Shown here piece by piece: positions 18,366-28,222 of a stretch of DNA of 64,000 nucleotides. A program made the position numbers and the translations under genes. Position 1 is the stretch's first letter. Every line of letters begins with the position of its first letter. Below the pieces are notes generated by a model. The model saw nothing but the letters and a program-made list of their open reading frames with translations, had not been told where the DNA came from and ran no database searches. Origin of the DNA: Schlesneria sp. DSM 10557 (GTDB lineage Bacteria > Planctomycetota > Planctomycetia > Planctomycetales > Planctomycetaceae); the NCBI RefSeq assembly GCF_041860085.1, contig NZ_CP124747.1, positions 2,294,001 to 2,358,000 on the forward strand. The letters run 5' to 3'.

Positions 18366-18731
18366 ATGACTCGTCCGCAATCTGTACTGGGAGTCTTCCT
18401 GCTTGTCGTGACCGTCTTCTCTCTGACCTGGCAATCCACTCGGGCAGGGGATGAGGACCGAGCACAAACGACAACGAAGTCATCTGCGGGACTCACTGAA
18501 GCGGAATTACTGGAACGAATCGATGCCCTGGAACTGAGGGTGAGCCAGCTTGAATGTACTGAGACAGGAGTCCGCCAGATCGAGAATTCTGCCAGTCCGG
18601 CGGCATCCGTCCCTCGCGAATTATCCGATACTCATTCCGAGCCATCACCCTATCAGTCGCAGAATACCAATGGGACATCATGGAGTTTCCGAACACTCAG
18701 CCATCGTGGAGCGGCCCGAATTGTCAGGTGA
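18366..18731 (+). CDS. Small exported coiled-coil protein
   Basis: 121 residues. MTRPQSVLGVFLLVVTVFSLTW is followed by small residues (STRAGDE), a signal peptide with cleavage near residue 27. Residues about 41-60 (LTEAELLERIDALELRVSQLE) have a heptad leucine pattern and should form a short coiled coil. The tail is Ser/Pro/Thr-rich and ends in an Arg-rich segment. No family is recognised. It starts 49 bases after the terminator, so it is transcribed on its own or by read-through from a regulated leader. Confidence 0.6.
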   Translation: MTRPQSVLGVFLLVVTVFSLTWQSTRAGDEDRAQTTTKSSAGLTEAELLERIDALELRVSQLECTETGVRQIENSASPAASVPRELSDTHSEPSPYQSQNTNGTSWSFRTLSHRGAARIVR

Positions 18732-18887
18732 CCTGAATCACCGTGTGCGACTATTCTCGTCCTGACCTGCCGAGCCTTCGTGGCAAACGGCGGAACTCGT
18801 CATCATCAGGTTCTTCGAGAATAATCGCGCGCGGTCATTTCTCAGGTTGCCGATGGCAATCACCCTCTTTCCAGAAGAATCCTCACG

Positions 18888-19595
18888 ATGGATCAGTTGC
18901 TGACGGGCATCCACCAGTTCCACACAAATGTCTTTCAAAACGAGCGAGAATTCTTCGAGACGCTCGTCTCGGGGCAACACCCCAGTGCCTTGTTTATCGG
19001 CTGTTCTGACTCGCGGGTTGACCCCTCGATAATTATGCAGGCCCAGCCGGGCGAGTTGTTCGTTCTGAGGAACGCAGGAAACATCGTCCCCTCTCACGGG
19101 GCATCGAATGGAGGCGAACCCGCCACCATCGAATATGCGGTGACGGCTCTCGGCGTTAAGGACATCATCATCTGCGGTCACTCTGGCTGCGGGGCAATCT
19201 CAGCCATGCTTCAGCCCGACAGCATGAAGAAGCTGCCACTGGTGCGGGGCTGGCTGTCGCACGCAGAGGCAACTCGCCTGATCGTCGAAGAAAATTACTC
19301 AAAGTACCACGGACGGGAACTGCTCGAAATCGCGATCCGCGAGCACGTGCTTGTGCAGATCGAAAATCTCCAGACTCATCCCGCTGTCGCCGTCAAGCTG
19401 CAACGAGGTGAACTGCAACTGCATGCCTGGATCTATCAGATGGAAACGGGTGAAGTTCACGCCTACTCGACCAAAGACGGCGGTTTCGCGCCGCTCAACG
19501 GCCTCGCCCCTCACGAAGCCAGCAAGCGCAACGTCGCCAATCCTCGCAAGGCCCCCGCGCAGCCCGCTCGCTCGCGTGCCAGGAAGAAATCGTAA
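18888..19595 (+). CDS. Beta-class carbonic anhydrase
   Basis: 235 residues. The zinc ligands Cys39, His98 and Cys101 are in CSDSRVDPS and HSGCGAI; Asp41 and Arg43 form the catalytic dyad. It interconverts CO2 and bicarbonate for carboxylases and pH balance. The C-terminal about 30 residues are Ala/Arg/Lys-rich and probably disordered (KAPAQPARSRARKKS). No signal peptide, so cytoplasmic. It stands alone on the plus strand. Confidence 0.93.
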   Translation: MDQLLTGIHQFHTNVFQNEREFFETLVSGQHPSALFIGCSDSRVDPSIIMQAQPGELFVLRNAGNIVPSHGASNGGEPATIEYAVTALGVKDIIICGHSGCGAISAMLQPDSMKKLPLVRGWLSHAEATRLIVEENYSKYHGRELLEIAIREHVLVQIENLQTHPAVAVKLQRGELQLHAWIYQMETGEVHAYSTKDGGFAPLNGLAPHEASKRNVANPRKAPAQPARSRARKKS

Positions 19596-19887
19596 TTCGA
19601 GCAGAACGTGTGGCACAGTCTGGCCGCGTCAGACAGCGCGGCCGGCCTTTCGGCGGCGACGTTTTACTCTCAGATCGTTTCATGTCCACGGATTGCAGGC
19701 GCAGTGGCGGCCGAGCATAGTGGCGCGATCGACGAAGCCTGCTCAAGAATCGCGCGACATCAGAGAGCAACCATGCGGTCTCAGTCGCTGGGGGGTTGGA
19801 ACGCACCTCGGGAGTGTCATGCTTGAGGTTCCACTCCCAAGCATGAGCCAGCCGCGCGAAGTCGCAGAGAGAAGTCGCAGATGGGTG
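19596..19887. other. Gap downstream of the carbonic anhydrase gene
   Basis: About 290 bases without a supported gene; open frames here have no protein-like composition and no ribosome site. Confidence 0.5.
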
Positions 19888-19919
19888 TAAAAAAACTCCC
19901 CGGGACGAATCACGGGGAG
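19888..19919 (-). terminator. Terminator of tRNA-Leu
   Basis: On the minus strand CTCCCCG, 10-base loop, CGGGGAG, then seven T. It lies 40 bases beyond the 3' end of the tRNA gene. Confidence 0.85.
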
Positions 19920-19958
19920 CTGTTGCCAATCAAGAATATCGAGCGGCATGCGGAAAAA

Positions 19959-20042
19959 TGCGAGAGGGGGGAGTCGAACCCCCACACCGATTAAGGTACA
20001 GGATCCTAAATCCAGCGCGTCTGCCAGTTTCGCCACTCTCGC
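19959..20042 (-). tRNA. tRNA-Leu (anticodon UAG)
   Basis: 84 bases forming a class II tRNA. The acceptor stem is GCGAGAG/CTCTCGC with an A discriminator. The D arm contains TGGCGAAACTGGCAGACGC. The anticodon arm CTGGATTTAGGATCCTG gives anticodon TAG. A variable arm follows, and the T arm is GGGGGTTCGACTCCCCC. CCA is not encoded (the genomic sequence continues TTTTT), so it must be added enzymatically. It is flanked by its own promoter and terminator. Confidence 0.96.
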
Positions 20043-20052
20043 GGGAAACTGA

Positions 20053-20081
20053 ATCATAGCAATCGTCTGGGGTGGCGGCAA
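20053..20081 (-). promoter_or_regulatory. Promoter of tRNA-Leu
   Basis: Minus strand TTGCCG, 17-base spacer, TATGAT; the tRNA begins 10 bases after the -10 hexamer, so the 5' leader is only a few bases. Confidence 0.65.
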
Positions 20082-20444
20082 ACGTGCCCTGTACCAGAAG
20101 TGGCTCCGCTTTCCGCCCTGGGCGACTCAACCGCCGATCGCCAATCGCAGTGCCGCCGGAGGATGAAGTCGGGTCCCCCCGTTATCAGGGCCGACTTACG
20201 GGAATCAGAGACACGCCTCACTCAGGACAAAACGCAACGTGTTGGCACTTCATCTTTACTGACCTGAAAAGTCCCCCTATCTTCGCGGGTTTCGGACTGG
20301 GAGTCAGGAAAGATTGGCGTGAAGAACTCGCCAGAAACAGTGAAGATGAATCGGAACGGCAAACTCTCAGGGGTTCGCCCACAAAGCGAAGCTGGAGAGC
20401 TCATGCCATCCGATAAATTCCCGGACCGGGTAATACAAGGATGA
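20082..20444. other. Gap without recognisable gene
   Basis: About 360 bases between the tRNA promoter and the lipoprotein esterase. A 114-codon frame across it overlaps the tRNA promoter and has no ribosome site or domain. Nothing else seen. Confidence 0.45.
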
Positions 20445-22220
20445 ATGCCGGAAAAAATGGACTGTCAGACGCGATCGGTTAACGCCGCAGCGCTCACAAG
20501 TCGGCCCGCAACGACGGGATACCGGACGATTCATTCACGCGCATGGCTTGCCGTATTCCTCTGCCTCTCCCTCGCAACCTCGTCCGGATGCGCGACTGGC
20601 AGGTCGGCCGTTTGGCGATCGCCACCGATCCCTTCGGCCACTTCTGTAACAGGAAACCCGGCAGAGATCGCTCTGGCGACAGCGGCTCATGCGGAGCAAC
20701 TCGGCCAGGCAAACGCCACCGACTTGTATTACCACACCGCCATCCTGGCCTGGCAGCAGATGACGTCGGGCGAGCCAGCGAACGGTCTGCCATCATCGCC
20801 GCATCTGCAGGCCATCTACAGACATGCCATTGGGCGCTGGCTGGAAACAGCCCAGCATTATGGTCGCTGGACTCCTGGACAAGGAATCGATGTTTCCACC
20901 GACGTCGGAATGGTACGAATTCCGATTGCCCCGGAGGGCTTTCCTTGGGAACCCGAAGAGTTTGAAGAACTCCATCCCATCGGCGAATACGAGTCTCCCT
21001 CATTGTCGCGATACCACCGACGGGATGGACTCGGCTCCCCGCTGGTGGTCCGCAAGTGCAATCGAACAGAGCTACGTCCCGGCGATCGCTTTCTACCTCG
21101 CCACGTTTCGTTCAGCGCAACAGCCCTACTCAGACCTCAGGTCGACGACGGGACGGGCGGCCCGCCAGCCGTGCTCGAGTTGTGGAACCCCTACACGACT
21201 CATGCAGTTCCGGGTCCGTCCGGCACGGCTGGTCTCGCAACGGATACATCAGCGGTCTTCGCTTTTCGAGAGCTGAGCCTGGGTTCGGTTCCCACCCCCT
21301 TCGAAATGTTCGTCCGCCCCGACGAACACCGCGATTCCGAAGGGCTGTACTTCTTTGAACCCCATCAACCGGGAAAGATTCCAGTCCTATTCGTCCATGG
21401 ATTAATGTCGAGCCCCCGTACGTGGATCGATATGGCGAATGAACTCCGCGCAAATCCCGAGTTCAACGCGCGGTACCAGATCTGGGCATTCGATTATGCC
21501 ACAGGCAAAAACTTTCTCCGTGCAGCAGCCGAACTGCGACAAGCCCTTTGCGAAGCCGATGCCGAACTGGCAGCCTACGGCGATGATCCTTCCCGACATC
21601 AGATGGTGCTGGTCGGCCATAGCATGGGAGGGTTGGTGTCTAAAATGCAGGTCACCCGCAGCGGAACTCATCTTTGGGATTCCATCGCCAACCTCCCTCT
21701 GGACCAGGTCCAGATGAACGATCAGTACCGCCGGCAGCTCGCTAAGGTCTTCTTCTTCGAGCCGTTACCGCAGGTTCAACGCGTCGTCTTCATCGCCACG
21801 CCCCATCGGGGCTCGGCATTGGCATCCCGGCTCACGGGACGATGGAGTTCTGCGCTGATCCGACGATCGCCATTTGAGAATGGACTGCATCAGCAACTGA
21901 TCGTTTCGAACCCGGGCGTCTTCCGCTGGTCAGTCTTCTGGCGATTTCCCAACAGTATCGACATGCTGGAGCCAGAACATCCGCTCGCGCAAGCCGTCGA
22001 CGACCTGCCCATCAGTGACCACGTGAAAGTTCACACCATTGCCGGAACAGGTTACATGACCACCGGATTCGAAACAGGGGATCGCGTCGTTCCACTCTCC
22101 AGTGCCGTTCACTGCCGTGCAGAGACCGAGCTGCAGATCAAGGCCACACACACGCACATTCACCGAACCCCGGAAGCGGTGAACGAGTTGCTTCGAATCC
22201 TGGCCGAACATCCGTACTGA
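20445..22220 (+). CDS. Lipoprotein alpha/beta hydrolase (esterase/lipase, PGAP1-like)
   Basis: 591 residues. AWLAVFLCLSLATSSGC ends in a lipobox with Cys49, so it is a membrane-anchored lipoprotein. The hydrolase domain fills the C-terminal half: VLFVHGLMSSPRTWIDMANEL (oxyanion region), the nucleophile elbow GHSMGG with Ser393, and a late THTHIHR giving the catalytic His. The N-terminal 300 residues are a separate planctomycete-type region without a recognised fold. It presumably hydrolyses lipid or other esters at the envelope; the substrate is unknown. AAGGA lies just before the ATG. Confidence 0.85.
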   Translation: MPEKMDCQTRSVNAAALTSRPATTGYRTIHSRAWLAVFLCLSLATSSGCATGRSAVWRSPPIPSATSVTGNPAEIALATAAHAEQLGQANATDLYYHTAILAWQQMTSGEPANGLPSSPHLQAIYRHAIGRWLETAQHYGRWTPGQGIDVSTDVGMVRIPIAPEGFPWEPEEFEELHPIGEYESPSLSRYHRRDGLGSPLVVRKCNRTELRPGDRFLPRHVSFSATALLRPQVDDGTGGPPAVLELWNPYTTHAVPGPSGTAGLATDTSAVFAFRELSLGSVPTPFEMFVRPDEHRDSEGLYFFEPHQPGKIPVLFVHGLMSSPRTWIDMANELRANPEFNARYQIWAFDYATGKNFLRAAAELRQALCEADAELAAYGDDPSRHQMVLVGHSMGGLVSKMQVTRSGTHLWDSIANLPLDQVQMNDQYRRQLAKVFFFEPLPQVQRVVFIATPHRGSALASRLTGRWSSALIRRSPFENGLHQQLIVSNPGVFRWSVFWRFPNSIDMLEPEHPLAQAVDDLPISDHVKVHTIAGTGYMTTGFETGDRVVPLSSAVHCRAETELQIKATHTHIHRTPEAVNELLRILAEHPY

Positions 22221-22384
22221 ACGGCGCGTCGATAGGTGGGACTGCCGACGTCGGAAGCACTTCCGCAAGGAATCTCCGCACCATGCGCATGCCGGATGAT
22301 CGGGGTTCCGGTTGAGCCCCCCCTTGCAGTGACGTACAATCCCCACGTCCTGCGACAGTCGAGTCTTCTCCCAAGGCGTTCAAA

Positions 22385-24775
22385 ATGCGACGAGTTCGAA
22401 CCGGCGGTGGTTGGCCAGCGGTGCGGTACACCTTCAGTAAGGCACGCGAAGCAGGGGGCCTCTGGAAACTCTGGAAGGCCATGCGGTCGAAGAATGCCTG
22501 TAAGACCTGCGCACTGGGAATGGGTGGACAACAAGGAGGAATGGCCAACGAGCTTGGCGTCTTTCCCGAAGTCTGCAAGAAATCGTTGCAGGCCATGGTC
22601 GCTGACATGCAGGGAGCGATCAAACCCGAGTTTTTCAAAACCTACTCGATCCCGCAATTGCAGACGTTCTCGCCGCGTGAACTGGAGACCAGCGGACGTC
22701 TCACCCAACCGCTCCTTCATCGGCAGGGTGAAAACTACTATCAGCCGATCTCCTGGGAAGAAGCCTTCTCCCGGATTATCTCAAAGCTGAAGCCTGCGGC
22801 CTCGGTCGACGTCCCCACCGCACCAGGGCCAAATACAGTCTCGTCTAACGGCGAACACCCCGCTAAAGCCGCGACCAGCTCTGATCCCTCCTCTCCCTTG
22901 CCGACGGACAGCCAGGGGAGAGCCGTTTCTTCATCGCCGAAGTCCGGAGCGGATTCATCCAGCGTCGTCTCACCAAATGAAACGTTCTGGTATTTCAGTG
23001 GCCGCAGTTCGAACGAAGCAGGTTTTCTGCTCCAGGTTTTCGCGCGTGTCTTCGGAACGAATAACGTCAACAACTGTTCGTTTTACTGTCATCAGGCCAG
23101 CGGTGTGGGCTTAGGTAGCGTGCTCGGCACCGGCACTGCCACCCTGGTTCTTGACGATCTCGAACATTCCGATCTGGTCTTCATTATTGGAGGCAACCCC
23201 GCCAGCAACCATCCTCGACTGATGTCGACCCTCAAGCACCTGCGGCGTCGGGGCGGGCACGTCGTCGTCATCAACCCGATCGTAGAAACTGGGTTGGTCA
23301 ACTTCAGTGTCCCCAGCGATCCGCTCAGCCTCATGTTCGGGACAAAAATCGCTTCTCTCTATGTGCAGCCGCACATTGGGGGGGACCTGGCGCTGCTCTC
23401 TGGCATTGCCAAGCGGATTGTCGAGATGGGCGCGCATGACGAAGAATTTCTGAAGAATTACTGTGATCACTGGCCTCAACTGAAAGACCATCTACAGAAG
23501 CTGGACTGGAACGAGATCTACACTCGTTCCGGCGTGGACGCACAGGCGATTCAAGCGATTGCCACCCGTTACGCGGCTGCCGAAAACGTCGTCTTCACCT
23601 GGACGATGGGAATCACACATCACACCTATGGGGTTGAGAACGTCGAAGCGATCGCCAACCTCGCCCTCTTGCGCGGGATGGTCGGACGCCCCAATGCAGG
23701 ACTGCTGCCGATTCGGGGGCATTCGAATGTGCAGGGGATTGGTTCGATGGGTGTGACCCCGCAATTGAAACAGGCGATATTCGACAAGCTGCAGTCGCAC
23801 TTCGGCATGGAGCTTCCCACCACCCCAGGCCTCGACACTCTGGCCTGTATGGAGGGGGCGGATCGTGGTGAACTGAAATTCGGCTTCTGTCTGGGAGGCA
23901 ACCTCTATGGGTCCAATCCGGATGCGGCCTTCGCCAGACAGGCCCTGTCGAAACTGGACATGCTGGTGTACCTCAATACGACGCTCAACACGGGCCATGC
24001 ACATGGACTGGCGAAAGAAACAATCATTCTTCCCGTGCTGGCGAGAGATGAAGAGCCGCAGTCCACAACGCAGGAATCGATGTTCAACTTCATTCGCCTG
24101 AGTGACGGCGGCCCATCACGTCACGTGGGGCTCAAGAGCGAGATTGAGATCATCGCGACGATTGCCAGCGGCGTTCTCGGCAACGAGGGTCCCATCGACT
24201 GGGAATCGATGCGGAACACGAATCGAATTCGTGAAGCAATCGCCAAGGTGGTCCCCGGCTTTGAACAGATCAAGGATATTGGCGAGACGAAGAAAGAATT
24301 CCAGCTCGACGGCCGCACGTTCCACACTCCTCAGTTTCCGACAAAGACGGGTCGAGCCCAATTGCGGGTCCATCCGCTGCCGGAACTGGTCGGCGGACCG
24401 AACGAACTGCGATTGATGACGATTCGCAGTGAAGGGCAGTTCAATACCGTCGTCTATGAAGACTACGACCTCTACCGAGGCATTGAAGGCCGGTACGTGA
24501 TCCTGCTGCACCCGGAAGACCTGGATCGATTCCACCTCAAGCCGGGTCAGAAGACGACCGTCCGAAGCAACGCAGGAGAAATGGTCGACATCATCGCCAC
24601 CCCCTTCGAAAAAATTCGTCCTGGTAATGCCGCGATGTACTACCCCGAATGTAACGTACTGGTACCACGCACGTCGGATCCCCGATCGCGAACGCCTGCC
24701 TTCAAGTCGGTCATCATCTCGATCGAACCGAGCAGGGCCGGGCGTTTCCCCGTGCAGGTCCCTGTGCTGCGGTGA
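22385..24775 (+). CDS. Molybdopterin oxidoreductase, FdhF/YdeP family (formate-dehydrogenase-like)
   Basis: 796 residues. NACKTCALGMGG (37-48) is the N-terminal Cys pair of the FdhF/YdeP family. The likely molybdenum ligand is the Cys of NNCSFYCHQASGVGL. GGNPASNHPR and GHSNVQGIGSMG are cofactor-binding loops; the C-terminal domain binds the second pterin. Relatives include YdeP and the Fdh4A subunit of methylotrophs, which oxidises formate at the end of C1 dissimilation. Residues about 137-199 are a Ser/Pro/Ala low-complexity insertion inside the otherwise conserved N-terminal domain. AAGG precedes the ATG. The MfnF-like C1 gene follows 200 bases downstream. Confidence 0.88.
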   Translation: MRRVRTGGGWPAVRYTFSKAREAGGLWKLWKAMRSKNACKTCALGMGGQQGGMANELGVFPEVCKKSLQAMVADMQGAIKPEFFKTYSIPQLQTFSPRELETSGRLTQPLLHRQGENYYQPISWEEAFSRIISKLKPAASVDVPTAPGPNTVSSNGEHPAKAATSSDPSSPLPTDSQGRAVSSSPKSGADSSSVVSPNETFWYFSGRSSNEAGFLLQVFARVFGTNNVNNCSFYCHQASGVGLGSVLGTGTATLVLDDLEHSDLVFIIGGNPASNHPRLMSTLKHLRRRGGHVVVINPIVETGLVNFSVPSDPLSLMFGTKIASLYVQPHIGGDLALLSGIAKRIVEMGAHDEEFLKNYCDHWPQLKDHLQKLDWNEIYTRSGVDAQAIQAIATRYAAAENVVFTWTMGITHHTYGVENVEAIANLALLRGMVGRPNAGLLPIRGHSNVQGIGSMGVTPQLKQAIFDKLQSHFGMELPTTPGLDTLACMEGADRGELKFGFCLGGNLYGSNPDAAFARQALSKLDMLVYLNTTLNTGHAHGLAKETIILPVLARDEEPQSTTQESMFNFIRLSDGGPSRHVGLKSEIEIIATIASGVLGNEGPIDWESMRNTNRIREAIAKVVPGFEQIKDIGETKKEFQLDGRTFHTPQFPTKTGRAQLRVHPLPELVGGPNELRLMTIRSEGQFNTVVYEDYDLYRGIEGRYVILLHPEDLDRFHLKPGQKTTVRSNAGEMVDIIATPFEKIRPGNAAMYYPECNVLVPRTSDPRSRTPAFKSVIISIEPSRAGRFPVQVPVLR

Positions 24776-24976
24776 TTCCGCCTCTCTCGCTCTGTCCATC
24801 TGGAAGGTGGGCGATCGAAAACGCGAGAGAGTCCATTTCCCCGCCGTCGAAGCGGACGTTATGACGGGTAGCGACGGTAAGAGTTTCGCTGGTCAACTCG
24901 CCGAGCCCGCGCCGTTCCGCGTCCGATCCACATTCCAGAACTCCCACCGTCACGTAGTTCCGAGGCAATTCATTCC

Positions 24977-26050
24977 ATGACGATCGTTGGACTTGATATC
25001 GGCGGAGCTAATATCAAAGCGGCTGATCAGCAGGGGCAAACACTCAGTCGCCCCTTCGCCATCTGGCGCCACCCGGAACGCCTGGCCGCAGAAGTGGCAT
25101 CAATCCTTCGGTCCTTTCCAGGGTGCGACGGAGTTGCCTTGACGATGACTGCCGAACTGGCTGACTGCTTCACAACGAAAGCCGAAGGAGTGACCTCGAT
25201 CCTCGACTCTGTCGAAGCGGGAATGCGTGATCTCAGCAACGCGACCACTTCGCATGACTTGGCGACTCCGGCTGCAAAACTGTCCGTCTGGACGACGCGA
25301 GGCCGGTTCGTCGACGCCCAAACGGCACGCGAACAGACGGAAGCGGTCGCCGCCGCGAACTGGCACGCGTTGGCCACCTGGTGTGGGCAATTCTCGCCAG
25401 CCGGTTCCGGTCTGCTTGTCGACATTGGCACCACGACGACCGATCTGATTCCCCTGCATGAGGGAAGGCCGGTCTCGCTGGGACTGACGGACCTGAGCCG
25501 ACTGCAGAGCGGCGAATTGTCGTATTCGGGCATTCGACGCACCCCCATTTGCGCGTTAGCTCATAGTGTCCCTTTTCGAGATGGCTATTGTCCGCTCGCC
25601 GCCGAGATTTTTGCGACAACTCTCGACCTTTACTTATTACTTGGTGACCTCGCAGAAGATGCGAATGATCTGGAGACAGCCAACGGCAAACCGGCCACCC
25701 GAGCAGAAGCCCGTCACCGCATCGTGAGAATGTTATGCAGTGATGGCAACGCGATTTCTCAGAATGAAGCAATCGAGATGGCCAGATTTCTGGCAGATGT
25801 TCAGCGACAGAGGCTCGCAGGATCGCTGGAACGGGTCTTGGCACGACAATCTTCGCCATGCCAGACTGTATTGGTCTCAGGCTCAGGCGAGTTCCTGGCT
25901 CGGCGGCTGGTCAAGGAGAACCGCAAAACAGCGACTGCCAAAATCATTTCGCTCAAGGAGAAGTTCTCGGACGGGATCGCCGAGGCGGCCTGTGCGTACG
26001 CAGTCGCGCAGCTTTGCCATCGAGGGGACCACACCAGCGTTCCATCGTGA
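24977..26050 (+). CDS. H4MPT-linked C1 transfer protein, MfnF-like (hydantoinase/oxoprolinase fold)
   Basis: 357 residues. The N-terminal VGLDIGGANIKAAD and the internal LLVDIGTTTTDLIPL are the paired phosphate loops of the actin-like hydantoinase A/oxoprolinase fold. The family (TIGR03123 type) is found with tetrahydromethanopterin C1 genes in methylotrophs and planctomycetes. The archaeal member MfnF joins the furan and tyramine-glutamate halves of methanofuran. A function in making the formaldehyde-oxidation cofactor is therefore likely but inferred. It follows the formate-dehydrogenase-like gene, in keeping with C1 oxidation. Confidence 0.82.
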   Translation: MTIVGLDIGGANIKAADQQGQTLSRPFAIWRHPERLAAEVASILRSFPGCDGVALTMTAELADCFTTKAEGVTSILDSVEAGMRDLSNATTSHDLATPAAKLSVWTTRGRFVDAQTAREQTEAVAAANWHALATWCGQFSPAGSGLLVDIGTTTTDLIPLHEGRPVSLGLTDLSRLQSGELSYSGIRRTPICALAHSVPFRDGYCPLAAEIFATTLDLYLLLGDLAEDANDLETANGKPATRAEARHRIVRMLCSDGNAISQNEAIEMARFLADVQRQRLAGSLERVLARQSSPCQTVLVSGSGEFLARRLVKENRKTATAKIISLKEKFSDGIAEAACAYAVAQLCHRGDHTSVPS

Positions 26051-26177
26051 TGCGCCCCTCGAACGACGTTCGTTCCAGAGGCCCCCCCGTTCTGCTCACG
26101 CGCCACCTGAACTGCTTCGCCCCCCGAGGCCACATTGGAAATCAATTCTCTTGACTGATGTCGTTTAAATGAGCGGT

Positions 26178-26212
26178 TAAAAAACAAAGTCCAGCTCGAT
26201 GAGCTGGACTTT
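26178..26212 (-). terminator. Terminator of ahcY
   Basis: Perfect 12-bp stem AAAGTCCAGCTC/GAGCTGGACTTT with a 3-base loop (26186-26212). On the minus strand it is followed by GTTTTTT, as expected for a terminator 90 bases behind ahcY. It may also stop transcription from the MfnF-like gene. Confidence 0.88.
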
Positions 26213-26303
26213 GCGATAATCACTCCGACCGTGATGAGCACAAGTCAGTCGCCGACTTCAAATGAATGTCGTACGGAATACTGACCCCTGCCTCAGGTCC
26301 GAA

Positions 26304-27686
26304 TTAGTAGCGGTAGTGGTCGGGCTTGAAGGGGCCATTGATCGGCAAGCCCAGGTACTTGGCCTGCTTTTCCGACAGCTTCGACAGCTTGACACCGATC
26401 TTTTCCAGGTGCAGACGGGCGACTTCTTCGTCCAGTTCTTTCGGCAGACGGTGGACACCGACTGCGTAGCGGCTGGTGTCGTTCCACAGAGCCAACTGAG
26501 CCAGGACCTGGTTGGTAAAGCTGTTTGACATCACGAACGAGGGATGGCCGGTGGCACAACCGAGGTTCACGAGCCGTCCCTGAGCCAGCAGGATCACGCT
26601 GTGCCCTGTAGACTTAAAGGTATAACGATCAACAGCACCGACTTCGCTTGGCTTGACGTTAACCTTGGTCGCTTTGCCGTTCTTGACCTGCTCTTCCAGC
26701 CAGGCGACATCGATTTCGAGGTCGAAGTGCCCGATGTTGCAGATAATCGCGTCGTTCGGCATCTTCTCGATGTGCTCGCCACGAACAATGTCACAGCAAC
26801 CGGTGGTCGTGACGAAAATGTTTCCTTGCGCAGCGGCTTCTTCCATCGTCGTGACTTCGAAACCTTCCATTGCTGCCTGAAGAGCGCAAATCGGATCGAT
26901 TTCCGTCACGATAACGCGAGCGCCGTAACGCTGCATCGAGATGGCACAGCCTTTACCGACATCGCCATAACCAGCCACGACGCAGACCTTGCCGGCGAGC
27001 ATCACGTCGGTTGCTCGCTTGATCCCGTCTGCGAGCGATTCGCGACATCCATACAGGTTGTCGAATTTGCTCTTGGTAACCGAGTCATTGATATTGATAG
27101 CTGGAACCTTCAGCTCGCCACGTTCGTGCATCTGAACGAGTCGATGAACCCCGGTAGTGGTTTCTTCGCTGAGGCCCTTGATGCCCTTAAGCAACTCGGG
27201 AAACTTTTGATGAACCATCGACGTGAGGTCACCGCCGTCGTCGAGGATCATGTTGAGTGGCTGACCGTCCGGGAAGTAGAGGGTCTGTTCAATGCACCAG
27301 TCGAATTCTTCGTTGGTCATCCCCTTCCAGGCGTAAACCGGAATCCCGGCAGCAGCGATTGCCGCGGCAGCATGGTCCTGGGTCGAGAAGATGTTGCAAC
27401 TGCTCCAGGTGACGTCCGCACCCAGTTCAACCAGTGTTTCGATCAGCACTGCAGTCTGAATGGTCATGTGCAGACAGCCGGCAATTCGAGCTCCCTTGAG
27501 GGGCTTGGTCTTGCCATAGCGCTCACGAAGTGCCATCAAACCCGGCATTTCGTTTTCAGCGATTTCAATTTCCTTGCGACCAAAATCGGCAAGCCCAATG
27601 TCCTTTACCTTGTAGGGAAGACGCGCGCTCGACGCGCTCTTGGTGGAATCGGCTGTCTTGGACTTTGTCGCTTCAGCGGTCGACAT
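26304..27686 (-). CDS. ahcY: S-adenosyl-homocysteine hydrolase
   Basis: 460 residues. [16 protein letters not shown] and [16 protein letters not shown] form the substrate site; [10 protein letters not shown] is the NAD loop; GHFDLEIDV and the C-terminal PFKPDHYRY are invariant in the family. It splits S-adenosyl-homocysteine into homocysteine and adenosine, clearing the product of methylation. The start at 27686 has AAGGA about 9 bases upstream; the frame remains open for 41 further codons without support. A Thr/Ser/Ala-rich N-terminal tail of about 20 residues precedes the fold. metF is divergently placed 536 bases away, so two parts of the methyl cycle are neighbours. Confidence 0.96.
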   Translation of the reverse strand: MSTAEATKSKTADSTKSASSARLPYKVKDIGLADFGRKEIEIAENEMPGLMALRERYGKTKPLKGARIAGCLHMTIQTAVLIETLVELGADVTWSSCNIFSTQDHAAAAIAAAGIPVYAWKGMTNEEFDWCIEQTLYFPDGQPLNMILDDGGDLTSMVHQKFPELLKGIKGLSEETTTGVHRLVQMHERGELKVPAININDSVTKSKFDNLYGCRESLADGIKRATDVMLAGKVCVVAGYGDVGKGCAISMQRYGARVIVTEIDPICALQAAMEGFEVTTMEEAAAQGNIFVTTTGCCDIVRGEHIEKMPNDAIICNIGHFDLEIDVAWLEEQVKNGKATKVNVKPSEVGAVDRYTFKSTGHSVILLAQGRLVNLGCATGHPSFVMSNSFTNQVLAQLALWNDTSRYAVGVHRLPKELDEEVARLHLEKIGVKLSKLSEKQAKYLGLPINGPFKPDHYRY

Positions 27687-28222
27687 ATCGACGTTCCTTC
27701 TGAACATTCTGAGTTTAGGGGGTATCCAACGTTGAACGCCCCAACAATATCTTATCGAGACGGTCCGCTTCGCCCACAGCCGCCGCCCACCCTGATGAAG
27801 GATGACCATTCAAGCATGTTGGTGTCAACGTGGTTGGTCCAAGTAGTATAGCTACTTCGGTATCTACTGTCTCGCGATTAAACCAGGGAAAGTGATATCC
27901 GAAAAATCTCCATCGCTGCAGATCACAAATGTACAAGCTCCTCGACCGGCCTTCCTAAACCGGCAACCCCGACTACGCATCAACAGAAAATTGTGCGTGC
28001 AGGCACCGTCAACATCGAGCCTGTCATCCCCGCACGACCGGTCTTACTCTTGAATCAACCCTATGATCCACGGAGCAGGTGACGACAGCGATTTTCAGAT
28101 TTCGCACCCGGCACCTGCCTTTGGAGATCTTCCGAAGTTTGAGACAAAAATGATGGTGGCAGCCAGGCGAGTGATCGCATAATCTGCTGCATCGATATCT
28201 TACAAGCAGGAGCAATCTGGGT
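27687..28222. other. Divergent control region ahcY/metF
   Basis: 536 bases without a gene. It holds a candidate ahcY promoter at 27845-27873. GACCGGCC (27944) and CCGGCAACC (27960) resemble part of a SAM-I/IV riboswitch core in the metF direction, but no closing helix was found. No SAH riboswitch was recognised in the ahcY leader of about 150 bases. Confidence 0.45.
27845..27873 (-). promoter_or_regulatory. Candidate ahcY promoter
   Basis: Minus strand GAGACA, 17-base spacer, TATACT. Good -10 and spacing, moderate -35. Confidence 0.35.

Noticed and set aside
26544-27851. 435-codon frame antisense to ahcY
   Set aside because: Shadow of a highly conserved gene caused by GC-rich codon third positions.
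27925-28020. SAM riboswitch-like core (GACCGGCC ... CCGGCAACC) ahead of metF
   Set aside because: The short core resembles SAM-I/IV, and metF would be a natural target, but no P1 closing helix or GGTGC element could be found. An Infernal search with the SAM models would decide.
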